This document shows positions 49,223-58,081 of a stretch of DNA of 64,000 nt, one piece after another. Numbering within the stretch: the stretch's first letter is position 1; each line of letters opens with the position of its first letter. Location of the stretch: contig CAJTWH010000005.1 of the NCBI GenBank assembly GCA_910579995.1, forward strand, positions 66,821 to 130,820, in the 5' to 3' direction. The notes below the pieces were generated by a model, which was not told the origin of the DNA, made no database searches, and was given only the letters and a program-made list of their open reading frames with translations. A program made the translations under genes and the position numbers. Origin of the DNA: an uncultured Muribaculaceae bacterium (GTDB lineage: Bacteria; Bacteroidota; Bacteroidia; Bacteroidales; Muribaculaceae).

Positions 49223-50629
49223 TTATTCGGGCCAACATTCGGTTTTGGCTGAGATTTCGGGTATTGAGGAGCGGCGGTAGTGTGGGTCGAGGCCGCGGCG
49301 GCGCTGGGTGCGGTAGTCTTTCAGAGCCGCAACGGCATATTTGCCGAGGACGGCGATGGCGGCGATGTTGCAGAATGTCATAAGTGCCATGGTGATGTCG
49401 GCCAGCCCCCACACGAAGCCAAGCGGTGCAAGCGCCCCGATGAGCACCATCGCCGACACCGTGAGGCGGTATATCGCTATCATTGTCTTGCTGCGCCGTA
49501 TGAAGAGCAGGTTTGTCTCGCCGTAGTAGTAATTGGCCACTATCGATGTGAAGGCGAAGAAGAAAATGGCGATACACACAAATAGCGACCCGTAGCCCGG
49601 CAGCCCGAGGGCGGCGTCGATGGCATGTTGGGTGAGCACTATGCCGTCGGGAGTATTGTCGGTGCCGAGTATGCCGCTGCAAAGAATGATAAACGCGGTG
49701 CAGGTGCAGAGGATAAGTGTGTCGGTATATACTCCGAGGGCTTGGATAAGGCCTTGCTTCACAGGGTGCGTCACATCGGCGGTGGCGGCGGCATTGGGCG
49801 TTGAGCCCTCGCCGGCCTCGTTGCTGAAGAGTCCCCGCTTCACGCCCATTATCACAGCCATACCGAGGGTACCGCCAACGGCCGGGCTGAGGCCGAATGC
49901 TCCGTCGAAAATCATTGCCATCACAGCCGGTATCTTATCTGCATTCAGTGATATCACTGTGATGGCAAGCAAGATATAGCCAACGGCCATTACCGGCACT
50001 ACAATCGCACTGAAGCGGGCTATGCTCTGTATGCCGCCCCATATCACTATTGCGGTAAGAATGGCGATTGACACGGCCGTGACCATACGGTTGAGGCCGA
50101 ACGAATTCTCGAAAGCGTCGGCTATGGTGTTGGCCTGCACGGAGTTGAACGCAAGTCCGAAAGTAATCGTTATCAACACGGCGAAAAGCACGGCCCACCA
50201 TCGCCGGCCTATGCCTTTGAGAATGTAATATGCCGGACCTCCCATATACGATTTCTCGCCGCGCACTTTATATAGCTGCGCGAGAGTAGACTCCACAAAG
50301 GCGGTCGCCGCTCCCAACAGGGCTATCACCCACATCCAGAATATAGCGCCGGGGCCGCCGAGGGCGATGGCCGTGGCTACGCCGGCAAGGTTGCCTGTGC
50401 CTACGCGGCTGGCAAGGGATATCATAAAGGCTTGGAACGACGATACTGTGCGATGTCGGTCGGCGTCGGGATGGCTGTCGTAGCGGCGCCCTGACAGCAG
50501 CAGGAGCCGCCACATCTCGCTGAACATGCCGAATTGCACTCCGCGTGTGGTGACGGTGAAATATATGGCTGCCAAGAGCAGCACGATTATCAGCAGGTGG
50601 TTGCTTATGATGTCGTTGATCAATTCCAT
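49223..50629 (-). CDS. Alanine/glycine:cation symporter (AGCS family)
   Basis: 468-residue inner-membrane Na+ or H+ coupled amino-acid symporter. Family motifs: FQAFMISLASRVGTGNLAGVATAIALGGPGAIFWMWV, GGPAYYILKGIGRRWWA, NSVQANTIADAFE, and GVKRGLFSNEAGEGSTPNAAATADV. About ten or eleven helices. The C-terminus ends AKTECWPE and this tail has been copied upstream of the second PPPLP gene. Confidence 0.93.
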   Translation of the reverse strand: MELINDIISNHLLIIVLLLAAIYFTVTTRGVQFGMFSEMWRLLLLSGRRYDSHPDADRHRTVSSFQAFMISLASRVGTGNLAGVATAIALGGPGAIFWMWVIALLGAATAFVESTLAQLYKVRGEKSYMGGPAYYILKGIGRRWWAVLFAVLITITFGLAFNSVQANTIADAFENSFGLNRMVTAVSIAILTAIVIWGGIQSIARFSAIVVPVMAVGYILLAITVISLNADKIPAVMAMIFDGAFGLSPAVGGTLGMAVIMGVKRGLFSNEAGEGSTPNAAATADVTHPVKQGLIQALGVYTDTLILCTCTAFIILCSGILGTDNTPDGIVLTQHAIDAALGLPGYGSLFVCIAIFFFAFTSIVANYYYGETNLLFIRRSKTMIAIYRLTVSAMVLIGALAPLGFVWGLADITMALMTFCNIAAIAVLGKYAVAALKDYRTQRRRGLDPHYRRSSIPEISAKTECWPE

Positions 50630-50633
50630 GTCA

Positions 50634-50641
50634 CAAATTTA
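50634..50641 (-). promoter_or_regulatory. -7 element (TAAATTTG) placed for a leaderless AGCS transcript
   Basis: Only four bases (TGAC) separate the -7 box from the ATG at 50629, so transcription would start at or beside the initiation codon. Confidence 0.5.
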
Positions 50642-50680
50642 CTCATAATTTCTTTAAAGTCTCGCACGCAGGGTTTAAAA

Positions 50681-50778
50681 ATATGGTTGGTGGGGGTAAG
50701 GTTTGTGGTTTGTGGGCGGCAGGCAGTTTCGTTGCCGTCGCGAGCGCAGCTCGCGTACATCCCAATCACAAACCCCAA
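50681..50778. repeat. GT-rich inverted-repeat element C
   Basis: Between the AGCS start and the comEC stop. GGTTGGTGGGGGTAAGG and GTTTGTGGTTTGTGGGCGGC on the left are partly complementary to CCCAATCACAAACCCC on the right; a perfect hairpin GCGAGC-GCA-GCTCGC lies in the middle. It is related in arm composition to elements A and B but more diverged. Confidence 0.45.
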
Positions 50779-52698
50779 TTAACGCAAAACAATAGCCTTG
50801 CGGGCTAAATCTGATGTCTTTATGTTTTTGCTGGCGCATAAGAGGTCGAGCTCCCGGCGGCGGTCGTCGGCCATGTTGGCGCCGATAAGCACCTGTGCAG
50901 GCGAATGGGCATTTAATAAATCGTCGAGAGAGCCGCGGTAAGAACCGTCTATAAGCAATATGTCGGCGCGGTAGCGGCTTGATGTCTTGGCTGAGGCTAT
51001 GCCGATAGTCTTTCCGTTGATATGCAGGCATTTGTCGGCGTTTATCTCGATGTCGGCTATGCGGTGGCCACCGAGATAATCGGAGATGTCAATTATCGGT
51101 TTGTTGCGGCTTGAGAGCATGTTGCATACCTGTCCGCGGCGCACTATAAGTTGATTGCCATGCCGGTTGCCCATGGCTAACATTTCTGCCTCGGCTCTCG
51201 CTGCCGGAAACTCCAGCACACCCAAGGCTGCCAGTGCTGCGCCGGCCGCCGCAAGCCGCACTTTCCGGTAATGGAGGATAAGGGCTGCTGCGACGACGAT
51301 GACAACCAAAGCTGTCATGCTTGCAGGCGTCAGGTATATGCTGTCAATGACGCTCCCGTCGATAGCCAAGGCCCTGCGGCAGACGCTCATTATCATCTCG
51401 CAGATGAAATCGGCTATATGTGCCGCTAAAGTACTCGACAGTATAAAGGCTACAGCAGCAGCGATGAGGAAAGGCGGGAAGAGCAACGACGCCAAGGCAT
51501 TGACAGGTATCGACATAAGCGGAAGGCGGTGGAACCAATAGAGCACAACAGGCGCTGTGCCTATCATCGCTCCCAATGGTATTGTAAAAAGGTTGGCGAA
51601 GCTCCATAGCCGTTTATAGTGCAGCGGAACCGGATTGAGTTTCTTTGAAAAGCACAATAGGCCGCCCACAGCAGCTACAGAAAGCTGAAAACCAATCGAA
51701 TATATCCACCAAGGATTGTAAATCATCATGACGCCGACAGAAAGGCAGAGACTGTTGGCTATATATGACCCGCGCTGCCTCATCTTGCATATATAGTACG
51801 ACGTTATCATCACCGCAGCCCTGACTGCCGATGGCTGTGCTCCGGTAAAGATGGCGAAAGACCATACGGCGGCAAGAATCAATATAAGCCGTATCTCCCG
51901 GCCTCGCCGCCATGCTTTTACAGGCCATAGTATCAAAGCTATAAGCCACGTGATAATGGCGATGTGGAAACCGCTCACGCATAGTAAATGCGACAGCCCT
52001 GTTGAGCGGAATGTGTCTTTGATTTCATTGGCAGCTTCGCCCGTGCCGAGGCAGGCGCCGGCGAGAAGCGACGACGATTGTGCCGACAGCGGCGATTTAT
52101 ATATGGCGTCGGCAAGGTCGTTGCGGAGGGTGGCGATTCTATAGACTAAGCTCTTGTCGTGGCCGATGATTTCTATTTCATCAGAGCTTACCAATGCCGA
52201 GGCTGATATTCGCGAGGATTTGTCGCTGACACTTCTTGCCGACATATATGGAATATCGGCATATTTGTCTGCGGCCTCGGGCGTGGCTTTGAATCTCACT
52301 ATATCGCCGGGCTCCGGCTTCACTCCGATATCACTTATCAGGCGGCAACGGAAGCGTTCGCACTTTTGGCCGTTGACGGCGTCGACTTCGGCAATTATCT
52401 GTTGGCCTGCCCGGCCTGAAGCCACACGGTCGACGGTGCCTGTCATAACCATATCATTGTCATAAAAAGGCAATTGTGCAGGCCGTAGCTGCATGGCTGA
52501 AAACGCCGCGCAGGCTATCCCTGTTGCCATAAGAGTAATGCCGCGCTCAATTTTCGAAAGCGAGAATATCAGCCCGATACAGAGGCAGCCCAAAGCCATG
52601 TACCACGCGGCAAGCCCTGTGCCGGTAAAGATAAAGGCGGAGGCAAGAGCCCCCGCCGTAAGCGGTAATGCCGGTAGCTGTGAGCTTAGCCTCGGCAT
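50779..52698 (-). CDS. comEC: ComEC/Rec2-family DNA-uptake membrane protein
   Basis: 639 residues from the ATG at 52698 (MPRLSSQLPALP), 8 bp after yeiH; the open frame extends upstream within yeiH and is not used. N-terminal helices and a soluble OB-like region (DUF4131, about 60-200), then the Competence domain with LSHLLCVSGFHIAIITWL and many helices. The C-terminal domain (about 540-639) is shortened and lacks the H-x-H-x-D-H motif of the usual metallo-beta-lactamase domain. Such forms occur in Bacteroidetes. Role: transport of single-stranded DNA across the inner membrane; other competence genes are not nearby. Confidence 0.88.
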   Translation of the reverse strand: MPRLSSQLPALPLTAGALASAFIFTGTGLAAWYMALGCLCIGLIFSLSKIERGITLMATGIACAAFSAMQLRPAQLPFYDNDMVMTGTVDRVASGRAGQQIIAEVDAVNGQKCERFRCRLISDIGVKPEPGDIVRFKATPEAADKYADIPYMSARSVSDKSSRISASALVSSDEIEIIGHDKSLVYRIATLRNDLADAIYKSPLSAQSSSLLAGACLGTGEAANEIKDTFRSTGLSHLLCVSGFHIAIITWLIALILWPVKAWRRGREIRLILILAAVWSFAIFTGAQPSAVRAAVMITSYYICKMRQRGSYIANSLCLSVGVMMIYNPWWIYSIGFQLSVAAVGGLLCFSKKLNPVPLHYKRLWSFANLFTIPLGAMIGTAPVVLYWFHRLPLMSIPVNALASLLFPPFLIAAAVAFILSSTLAAHIADFICEMIMSVCRRALAIDGSVIDSIYLTPASMTALVVIVVAAALILHYRKVRLAAAGAALAALGVLEFPAARAEAEMLAMGNRHGNQLIVRRGQVCNMLSSRNKPIIDISDYLGGHRIADIEINADKCLHINGKTIGIASAKTSSRYRADILLIDGSYRGSLDDLLNAHSPAQVLIGANMADDRRRELDLLCASKNIKTSDLARKAIVLR

Positions 52699-52706
52699 AT
52701 TACATA

Positions 52707-53648
52707 TTATATGGTTTCGAGCACTACCACCAGCGACGAAACGCTTATCACAATCCACAGAGCCACGGCCTGAAGGAGCGGCTTTACTCCGACCTGCTTG
52801 ATCGAGGCCAGCGACAGCGACGCGCCTATGCAGAAGAGGGTCACAACCATGCCTCGGCGTGCTATCCATACCATGATGTATACAAATATCTGAGGTAAAG
52901 GCAGGTAAGTGTTGGCTATCATGGCAAGAACGAAGATAAAGATAAACCAAGGTATGGAAATCTTCGACTTCTTGTCACGGAAGATAAACATAGTCACCAA
53001 TGCAAGAGGTATGATCCAGAGTGCGCGGGTAAGCTTGATGAGTGTGGCGGTTTTCATGGCGGTCTCGCCGTAGATTTCACCGGCGCCGACTACCGACGAG
53101 GTGTCGTGGATGGCAATTGCAGCCCATGTGCCGAATTGCTCCTGAGTCATTTCAAAGAGATGGCCCAACGGAGGGAATATGAAAAGGGCGATGGAGTTGA
53201 GAATGAATATCACACCGAGCGATACTGCCATCTCGTTTTCGTCAGCCTTGACTACCGGGCCGACAGCCGCGATGGCGCTGCCACCGCAGATGGCCGTTCC
53301 CGATGATATCAGGTAGCTCGTCTTGCGGTTGATATGGAGCCAGTAGCCGAGCAGTACGCCGAGGCACATCACGCCTACAACCGAAACTACCGTAAAGAGC
53401 ATGCCCTCGGAGCCTGATTTGAGCGACTCCTGAAGATTCATGTTGAAGCCGAGGCATACAACGGCCACCTGAAGAAGGTATTTCGAGGTCTTTTTATTGA
53501 ACTTCGGGCACGGATTCTTGAATGTGAAAGCGAAAATCAAACCGGCCAAAAGTGCTATAGGTGCGCTTACTTGCGGCAATCCCATCATGTCGAACGGTAT
53601 CAGGATGATGACAATCAGGGCAATGTAGATTAATTTAGAGAGCGTCAT
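52707..53648 (-). CDS. yeiH: YeiH-type putative sulfate exporter family protein
   Basis: 313-residue membrane protein of the UPF0324/PSE family. Motifs: FKNPCPKFNKKTSKYLLQVAVVCLGFNMNL, SSGTAICGGSAIAAVGPVVKADENEMAVSLGVIFILN, and AIHDTSSVVGAG. About ten helices. Transport substrate is unverified in this family. Overlaps the aroE stop by 4 bp and is followed by comEC. Confidence 0.92.
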   Translation of the reverse strand: MTLSKLIYIALIVIILIPFDMMGLPQVSAPIALLAGLIFAFTFKNPCPKFNKKTSKYLLQVAVVCLGFNMNLQESLKSGSEGMLFTVVSVVGVMCLGVLLGYWLHINRKTSYLISSGTAICGGSAIAAVGPVVKADENEMAVSLGVIFILNSIALFIFPPLGHLFEMTQEQFGTWAAIAIHDTSSVVGAGEIYGETAMKTATLIKLTRALWIIPLALVTMFIFRDKKSKISIPWFIFIFVLAMIANTYLPLPQIFVYIMVWIARRGMVVTLFCIGASLSLASIKQVGVKPLLQAVALWIVISVSSLVVVLETI

Positions 53649-54418
53649 AATTGATTGTTTTCAAATATCTTCAGAGCGGCGTCGGCTTGCCCTTCGAGCA
53701 TGGCGAAGCCATTGCATACCCGGGCGCCACGGTCGGCGCAGCGTTTCATAAATTCTGTTTCTTCGGGGTTGTATACAAGGTCATAGCACCTGTGTTGCGG
53801 TGTTATGGCGTCGTAGGGTATGGGCGCGAACTCGTCGATGGCAGGATAAGTGCCCAAGGGGGTGGCGTTGATGATAAAGAGATATTCCGCCATGACGTCC
53901 ACGTTGAGATCGTCGTAGCTTATCGTGCGCTCATCGCGGCGCGAGCGCGACACATACTTATATTCAATGCCCATGCTGTCAAGCACTGCGGCTACAGCCT
54001 TGGCGGCGCCACCCGTGCCGAGCACAAGAGCTTTCAGGCCTGCGGTCTCATCCCCGAGAAATTCAAGAGCCGAGTCGCGAAAGCCGATGAAGTCGGTGTT
54101 GTAACCGTCGAGGCCGAGTATGCGTCCGTCGGCGGCGCGGCGTATCTTCACGGTGTTCACGGCGCCTACTGCCGCCGCTGTCGGGTCGAGCTTGTCAAGG
54201 TAGGGTATTATGGCCTCTTTGTAAGGGGCTGTGACATTGAAGCCTTTAAGCCGTGGATTTATGAGCACGAGTTGATAGAGAGCCGCAGGGGTGAGCGCCG
54301 GGAGGTCGAAATTCTCATAGCTCCGGCCGCGGGCGGCAAAGAGCTCTTTCGACCGGCTGTGACCGAGCGGGTGGCCTATGAGGCCGAATTCAGTGGTAGA
54401 GAGTTCGGGGAGTTTCAT
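53645..54418 (-). CDS. aroE: Shikimate dehydrogenase
   Basis: 257 residues. Reduces 3-dehydroshikimate with NADPH in the aromatic pathway. Shikimate-binding GLIGHPLGHSRSKELF, catalytic Lys in FNVTAPYKEAIIPYLD, catalytic Asp in LDGYNTDFIGF, NADP-binding VLGTGGAAKAVAAVL, and terminal GFAMLEGQADAALKIF. Overlaps rluD and yeiH by 4 bp on each side in a tightly coupled operon. Confidence 0.95.
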   Translation of the reverse strand: MKLPELSTTEFGLIGHPLGHSRSKELFAARGRSYENFDLPALTPAALYQLVLINPRLKGFNVTAPYKEAIIPYLDKLDPTAAAVGAVNTVKIRRAADGRILGLDGYNTDFIGFRDSALEFLGDETAGLKALVLGTGGAAKAVAAVLDSMGIEYKYVSRSRRDERTISYDDLNVDVMAEYLFIINATPLGTYPAIDEFAPIPYDAITPQHRCYDLVYNPEETEFMKRCADRGARVCNGFAMLEGQADAALKIFENNQL

Positions 54419-55488
54419 CGTTGCAGGCCGGCTGTATATGTGCGCCAGCGTTCGATAAGTGTTTGCATGTCAGAGGGTATGTCGGCGGTGAAAAACATTT
54501 CCTCGCCGGTCTCGGGGTGGCGGAAGCCAAGGGTGCGGGCATGAAGTGCCTGACGCGGACAGGCGTCGAAGCAATTGTTGACAAAGGCCAGATATGTCGA
54601 CGACGATATGCCTCGGAGCACCTTGTCGCCACCATAGCGGGCGTCGGCGAAGAGAGGATGGCCGAGCGATCTCATGTGTACGCGTATCTGGTGGGTGCGC
54701 CCGGTCTCAAGCACGCATTTCACCAGCGACACATGCGCCATCGGCTCTATCACGCTGTAGTGCGTCACGGCACGCTTGCCTTCGGGGCCGTCGAGCGGGA
54801 AGGTGGTCATCTGAAGGCGGTCTTTGGGCGAGCGGCCTATGTTTGTGGCAACTGTGCCTTCGGGCGGCTCGGGTGTGCCCCATACCAAGGCCACATATTC
54901 GCGCTTGGTTGTCTTGTTGAAAAACTGGCGTCCGAGGTCGGTCTTGGCGTCGGGTGTCTTGGCCACTACGAGCAGTCCCGAAGTATCTTTGTCTATACGG
55001 TGCACGAGGCCGAGACGCGGGTCGTTGACGTCGTAGTCGGGAGTGTTGCGGAAGTGCCATGCAAGGGCATTGACAAGAGTGCCGTCGTAGTTGCCGTGGC
55101 CGGGGTGCACCACCATGCCGGCCGGCTTGTTCACCACAAGCACATAGCGGTCTTCATAGACAATATCGAGGGGGATGTCCTGAGCCACAATCTCGAATTC
55201 ATAGCGCGGACGGTCCATCACCACCTGCACCACATCGAGTGGCTTGACGCGGTAGTTGCTCTTCACAGGCTTGCCGTTGACGAGTATGCAACCGGCTTCG
55301 GCTGCCTGCTGTATGCGGTTGCGCGATGATTTCTGAAGCCTCAGCACAAGGAATTTATCCACGCGCAGAAGCTCCTGCCCCTTGTCGGCCACGAAGCGGA
55401 AATGCTCGTAGAGCTCGGTGCCGTTTATCTCGATCACCGACGAATCGAGTTCGCCGCCCTCGCGCTCAAGTTCTTCGTCGTCGGTCAT
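54415..55488 (-). CDS. rluD: RluD-type 23S rRNA pseudouridine synthase
   Basis: 357 residues with an N-terminal S4 RNA-binding domain (about 35-95: RVDKFLVLRLQKSSRNRIQQAAEAG, with VNGKPVKSNYRVKPLD) and the RluA-family catalytic domain with the catalytic Asp in GLVHRIDKDTSGLLVVAKT. TGRTHQIRVHMRSLGHPL is the second conserved block. By architecture it is RluD-like, modifying helix 69 of 23S rRNA, although RluC-type specificity cannot be excluded. Overlaps the PASTA gene by 4 bp. Confidence 0.93.
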   Translation of the reverse strand: MTDDEELEREGGELDSSVIEINGTELYEHFRFVADKGQELLRVDKFLVLRLQKSSRNRIQQAAEAGCILVNGKPVKSNYRVKPLDVVQVVMDRPRYEFEIVAQDIPLDIVYEDRYVLVVNKPAGMVVHPGHGNYDGTLVNALAWHFRNTPDYDVNDPRLGLVHRIDKDTSGLLVVAKTPDAKTDLGRQFFNKTTKREYVALVWGTPEPPEGTVATNIGRSPKDRLQMTTFPLDGPEGKRAVTHYSVIEPMAHVSLVKCVLETGRTHQIRVHMRSLGHPLFADARYGGDKVLRGISSSTYLAFVNNCFDACPRQALHARTLGFRHPETGEEMFFTADIPSDMQTLIERWRTYTAGLQR

Positions 55489-56129
55489 AGCTCGTCGCTG
55501 TCAGAAAAGTCGGGTTCGATAAACTCATCTTCCACATATTCCGACATCGAGTCGGTGTCCTGCGACGTAGCGCAGCCTATCGTGAGGGTAACGGTAGATG
55601 TGATTGGAATCACCGAACCCACGCTCAAAGGCGTGTCGCCGTATTTTGCGTCGAGCACCAGATCGGCATATTCGCTCGGTACCTCCAGCGTGCGGATGTC
55701 GGTTATGCCTATGCCGCGCAGATACGACATTGCCTGACGCGACGACACATTGCCCGTCAGCGGCATGGAAATGGTCACTTGTTTGGGCGAGAATGCGGTG
55801 ATGGTCACGTAAACCTGACGGCCTTCTTTCACTATGGCTCCTGCTTTGGGCCACGACTCAACTATGGTGCCCGGCGCGAGAGTGCGGTCGTAGATTGAAT
55901 CTGAGATTTCGATGCCCAATTTGTTGGTCATCAATATGCTTTTGGCCTCGGCATACGATTTATGCTTTACCTGCGGCACTACTGCCGTGGCGCCGTGCAT
56001 AGTCCAATAGTCGAGGAAAAGCAGCACGAGCCACAATATCACAAATCCCGTCGCAACCACCATCAGCAGATTCGACAGGAAAGGATGGCGGCGGTAAAAA
56101 TCGCGTATCGAGAAACTGTTCTTTGCCAT
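55485..56129 (-). CDS. PASTA-domain membrane protein
   Basis: 214 residues: a short cytoplasmic tail, one membrane helix (about 17-38: NLLMVVATGFVILWLVLLF), then PASTA repeats outside the membrane (VVPQVKHKSYAEAKSILMTNKLGIEISDS, APGTIVESWPKAGAIVKEGRQVYVTIT, ISMPLTGNVSSRQAMSYLRGIGI and following). There is no kinase domain; PASTA domains usually sense muropeptides or contact penicillin-binding proteins. PASTA followed by an RluA-type gene is a common Bacteroidales order. First gene of the operon, with a ~120-nt leader. Confidence 0.9.
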   Translation of the reverse strand: MAKNSFSIRDFYRRHPFLSNLLMVVATGFVILWLVLLFLDYWTMHGATAVVPQVKHKSYAEAKSILMTNKLGIEISDSIYDRTLAPGTIVESWPKAGAIVKEGRQVYVTITAFSPKQVTISMPLTGNVSSRQAMSYLRGIGITDIRTLEVPSEYADLVLDAKYGDTPLSVGSVIPITSTVTLTIGCATSQDTDSMSEYVEDEFIEPDFSDSDEL

Positions 56130-56140
56130 ATCTTTCTATA

Positions 56141-56158
56141 AGTTTCGCATGCGAAACT
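56141..56158. promoter_or_regulatory. 18-bp perfect palindrome in the PASTA operon leader
   Basis: AGTTTCGCATGCGAAACT lies 12 bp upstream of the PASTA start, downstream of its -7 box. A related sequence TTTCGCGTGCGAAA occurs at 32547-32560 upstream of the small membrane protein gene. Could be an operator or an RNA hairpin covering the start region. Confidence 0.5.
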
Positions 56159-56257
56159 CGTTTATATTGAGTTTAATATGCTTAATGAGTTTAAAAATAC
56201 CGTGGTAAAAATAAACTGTTTAAACTTGATAAACTGCGCTGCAAGCGCTTTAATGCG

Positions 56258-56265
56258 CAAAGTTA
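56258..56265 (-). promoter_or_regulatory. -7 element (TAACTTTG) of the PASTA-rluD-aroE-yeiH-comEC operon
   Basis: Exact match on the minus strand, 129 bp upstream of the first ATG, in the 374-bp gap to the T9SS-like gene. The rest of that gap holds the 18-bp palindrome and direct-repeat copy 1. Confidence 0.6.
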
Positions 56266-56365
56266 ACAAAAATCGCCCAATCAGCCAAAAGCAAGTCTAT
56301 CTCTTTGCGTTTTGACTGTGAAAATCATTGAGAACCATTGTTACTGCTGCTCTGAATGAATAGAA

Positions 56366-56458
56366 TAAATTAAGCTTTATTAACGTATGCAAAAATAAAA
56401 AATGCTTTGAAAAACAAAATAATAAGTGTAAATTGCACCCCGAAAAGACTTCGATATT
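56366..56458. repeat. Direct repeat copy 1 (93 bp)
   Basis: Matches 59357-59443 except for a 6-nt length difference in the poly-A tract and one substitution. It contains the -33-like TTG, but the -7 position reads TATTCCGT, so the TTTG half is lost here. It lies upstream of the T9SS-like gene. Confidence 0.9.
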
Positions 56459-56503
56459 CCGTATTAGGATACTGACCGTTGAATAAACCTCAATAATAAA
56501 GCT

Positions 56504-57400
56504 ATGAGACAATTCTTGTTTATATTTATCTGTATTACATCCTTAATTGCTGTAGGGCGTGACTTTGGCGACGTAAATGTTGTTGATGTTAAGGATTATG
56601 ATGTCACGACAGCCGGAGTAAAGATAAAATCCGCAGATATACATGATGGAGGCGTTGCTTCTTCGTATATATCACATTCTTTTGAATTGGATACCAATGG
56701 AGAGGCTATCTCTTCTTATAATTGGTCTTTTTCATTGAAAGAAGAGAGTGGAGATTGGACAAGCGTTGCAGATAGCGAAAAACCAATTTTTACAATCGAC
56801 AGGATTTCATCGCCTCAGGATTGCTATGTAAGACTTGACGGTACTCTTGAGGGGCTTATTGAATGTGATTATGCTATTGATGGTAAGAAGTATAAAGCTC
56901 AGCCGTTCAACTTGGTGTTGGATCTGAAGCCGTCAATTATATCAATTGACAATCTGAAGAAAGTCGAATCAGGAGATTCCTGTTTCTACCTTATGTTCGA
57001 TGTCAGATATATTGGTGCTGACTATATCATGGTGGAAGTAGAGGAAGAATTCGATGCCGTGGTGAGGTTTGAGCGCTTTGATGAGCCCGACTACGCGCAG
57101 GCTCGAACTGGTAATATCAGCTCGCTCTATTACAGTTGGGTGACGGTTTCTGTGAAAAACCAATACGGTGAGGCCTTTGAAACCATTGAATTCGAGCCAA
57201 GTGACACCGGGTATGCAGATATAGATTCACCACTCGATGGCAGAGAAAATCCGGTGAAGATATATAATCTTTATGGAGTAAAAGTATTTGAGGGTATGGA
57301 ACAAGATTTCATCAACTCCGACTTCGCCGCCGGCATATACCTTAAGGCAACAACCAATCCCGCCGCCACCCTCAAAACCACAAAAATACTGAAGCGGTAA
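56504..57400 (+). CDS. Secreted protein with T9SS type A-like C-terminal domain
   Basis: 298 residues: signal peptide (MRQFLFIFICITSLIAVG), a beta-rich central part (about 45-215) resembling Ig-like or PKD-like folds (ISSYNWSFSLKEESGDWTS), and a C-terminal segment ENPVKIYNLYGVKVFEGMEQ then FINSDFAAGIYLKA and ILKR, matching the form of the Por-type sorting signal. It may be secreted and attached by a type IX system, or be one of the Bacteroidales proteins with a vestigial version. AT-rich relative to the neighbouring operon. Function unknown. Confidence 0.75.
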   Translation: MRQFLFIFICITSLIAVGRDFGDVNVVDVKDYDVTTAGVKIKSADIHDGGVASSYISHSFELDTNGEAISSYNWSFSLKEESGDWTSVADSEKPIFTIDRISSPQDCYVRLDGTLEGLIECDYAIDGKKYKAQPFNLVLDLKPSIISIDNLKKVESGDSCFYLMFDVRYIGADYIMVEVEEEFDAVVRFERFDEPDYAQARTGNISSLYYSWVTVSVKNQYGEAFETIEFEPSDTGYADIDSPLDGRENPVKIYNLYGVKVFEGMEQDFINSDFAAGIYLKATTNPAATLKTTKILKR

Positions 57401-57430
57401 GGCTAAATTTACTTAATCGATGGACGCAAA

Positions 57431-57973
57431 ATGAAGAGAATTATACACAAAATCAAAGTAAGTATATTCTCCATGATGGGTTTGGCTTTAGATATTCATT
57501 CCAAAGCAAGCTGGCCGTCATACGCATTGTCGAATTTTTATCCTCATTCATTTGAGTTTGATGGTGTTAGATGTGGCAGTATGGAGGGCTTTCTACAATC
57601 GTTGAAGTCCAACGGCAGGGAACGTCAAATTTTAGTGTGTGCCCTTTCTAAGAAAGAGGCAAAGCTACGGTCAACAGATACATGGAAGAAAGAACAGGAC
57701 GTCTATTGGAACGGCAAAGTTTATAACCGACATGGATACCGGTTTCAGTTCCTTGTCAGACGAGCGTATCGAGCTATGCTGAAGCAATGCCCTAAATTCA
57801 GGGAGGCACTTATGGCAACCGGAAACAAAAGATTGTATCACACCATCGGCAATACCAATCCTCATGATACGATATTGACTGAAAAGGAATTGTGTGCGAT
57901 ATTGACTGAATTAAGAAATGAATCGTGTTTACCTACGCAGATTATTGTTTCGCAAACGGAATGCATAAGTTGA
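57431..57973 (+). CDS. NADAR-family ADP-ribosylglycosidase homologue
   Basis: 180 residues. NADAR core motifs: YALSNFYPHSFEFDGVRCGSMEGFLQSLK, LSKKEAKLRSTDTWKKEQDVYWNGK, RRAYRAMLKQCPKFREALMATGNKRLYHTIG and NPHDTILTEKELC. NADAR enzymes cleave N-glycosidic bonds of ADP-ribosyl metabolites and can reverse DarT-type ADP-ribosylation of DNA guanines. No DarT-like toxin was recognised nearby. The first 15 residues may not be translated; an internal MMGLALD start is possible. It follows the T9SS-like gene by 30 bp. Confidence 0.82.
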   Translation: MKRIIHKIKVSIFSMMGLALDIHSKASWPSYALSNFYPHSFEFDGVRCGSMEGFLQSLKSNGRERQILVCALSKKEAKLRSTDTWKKEQDVYWNGKVYNRHGYRFQFLVRRAYRAMLKQCPKFREALMATGNKRLYHTIGNTNPHDTILTEKELCAILTELRNESCLPTQIIVSQTECIS

Positions 57974-58005
57974 CAAATTGTCAGTCACAGTCTGCCGAAT
58001 TTTAG

Positions 58006-58028
58006 CTACCTCTAAAAAAGGAGGGTAG
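58006..58028 (+). terminator. Hairpin after the NADAR gene
   Basis: CTACCTC and GAGGGTAG can pair with one bulge around AAAAAAG-containing loop, followed by GTTTACTTTTTGG. Weak to moderate terminator, 33 bp after the stop codon. Confidence 0.5.
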
Positions 58029-58081
58029 GTTTACTTTTTGGTCAATTTTGAGTTTTCGCACAAAAAGTATTCCTTCTATTA

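Noticed and set aside
52699..52950. 84-codon N-terminal extension of comEC inside yeiH
   Set aside because: Not hydrophobic or ComEC-like; the ATG at 52698 follows the yeiH stop by 8 bp and gives a normal N-terminus.
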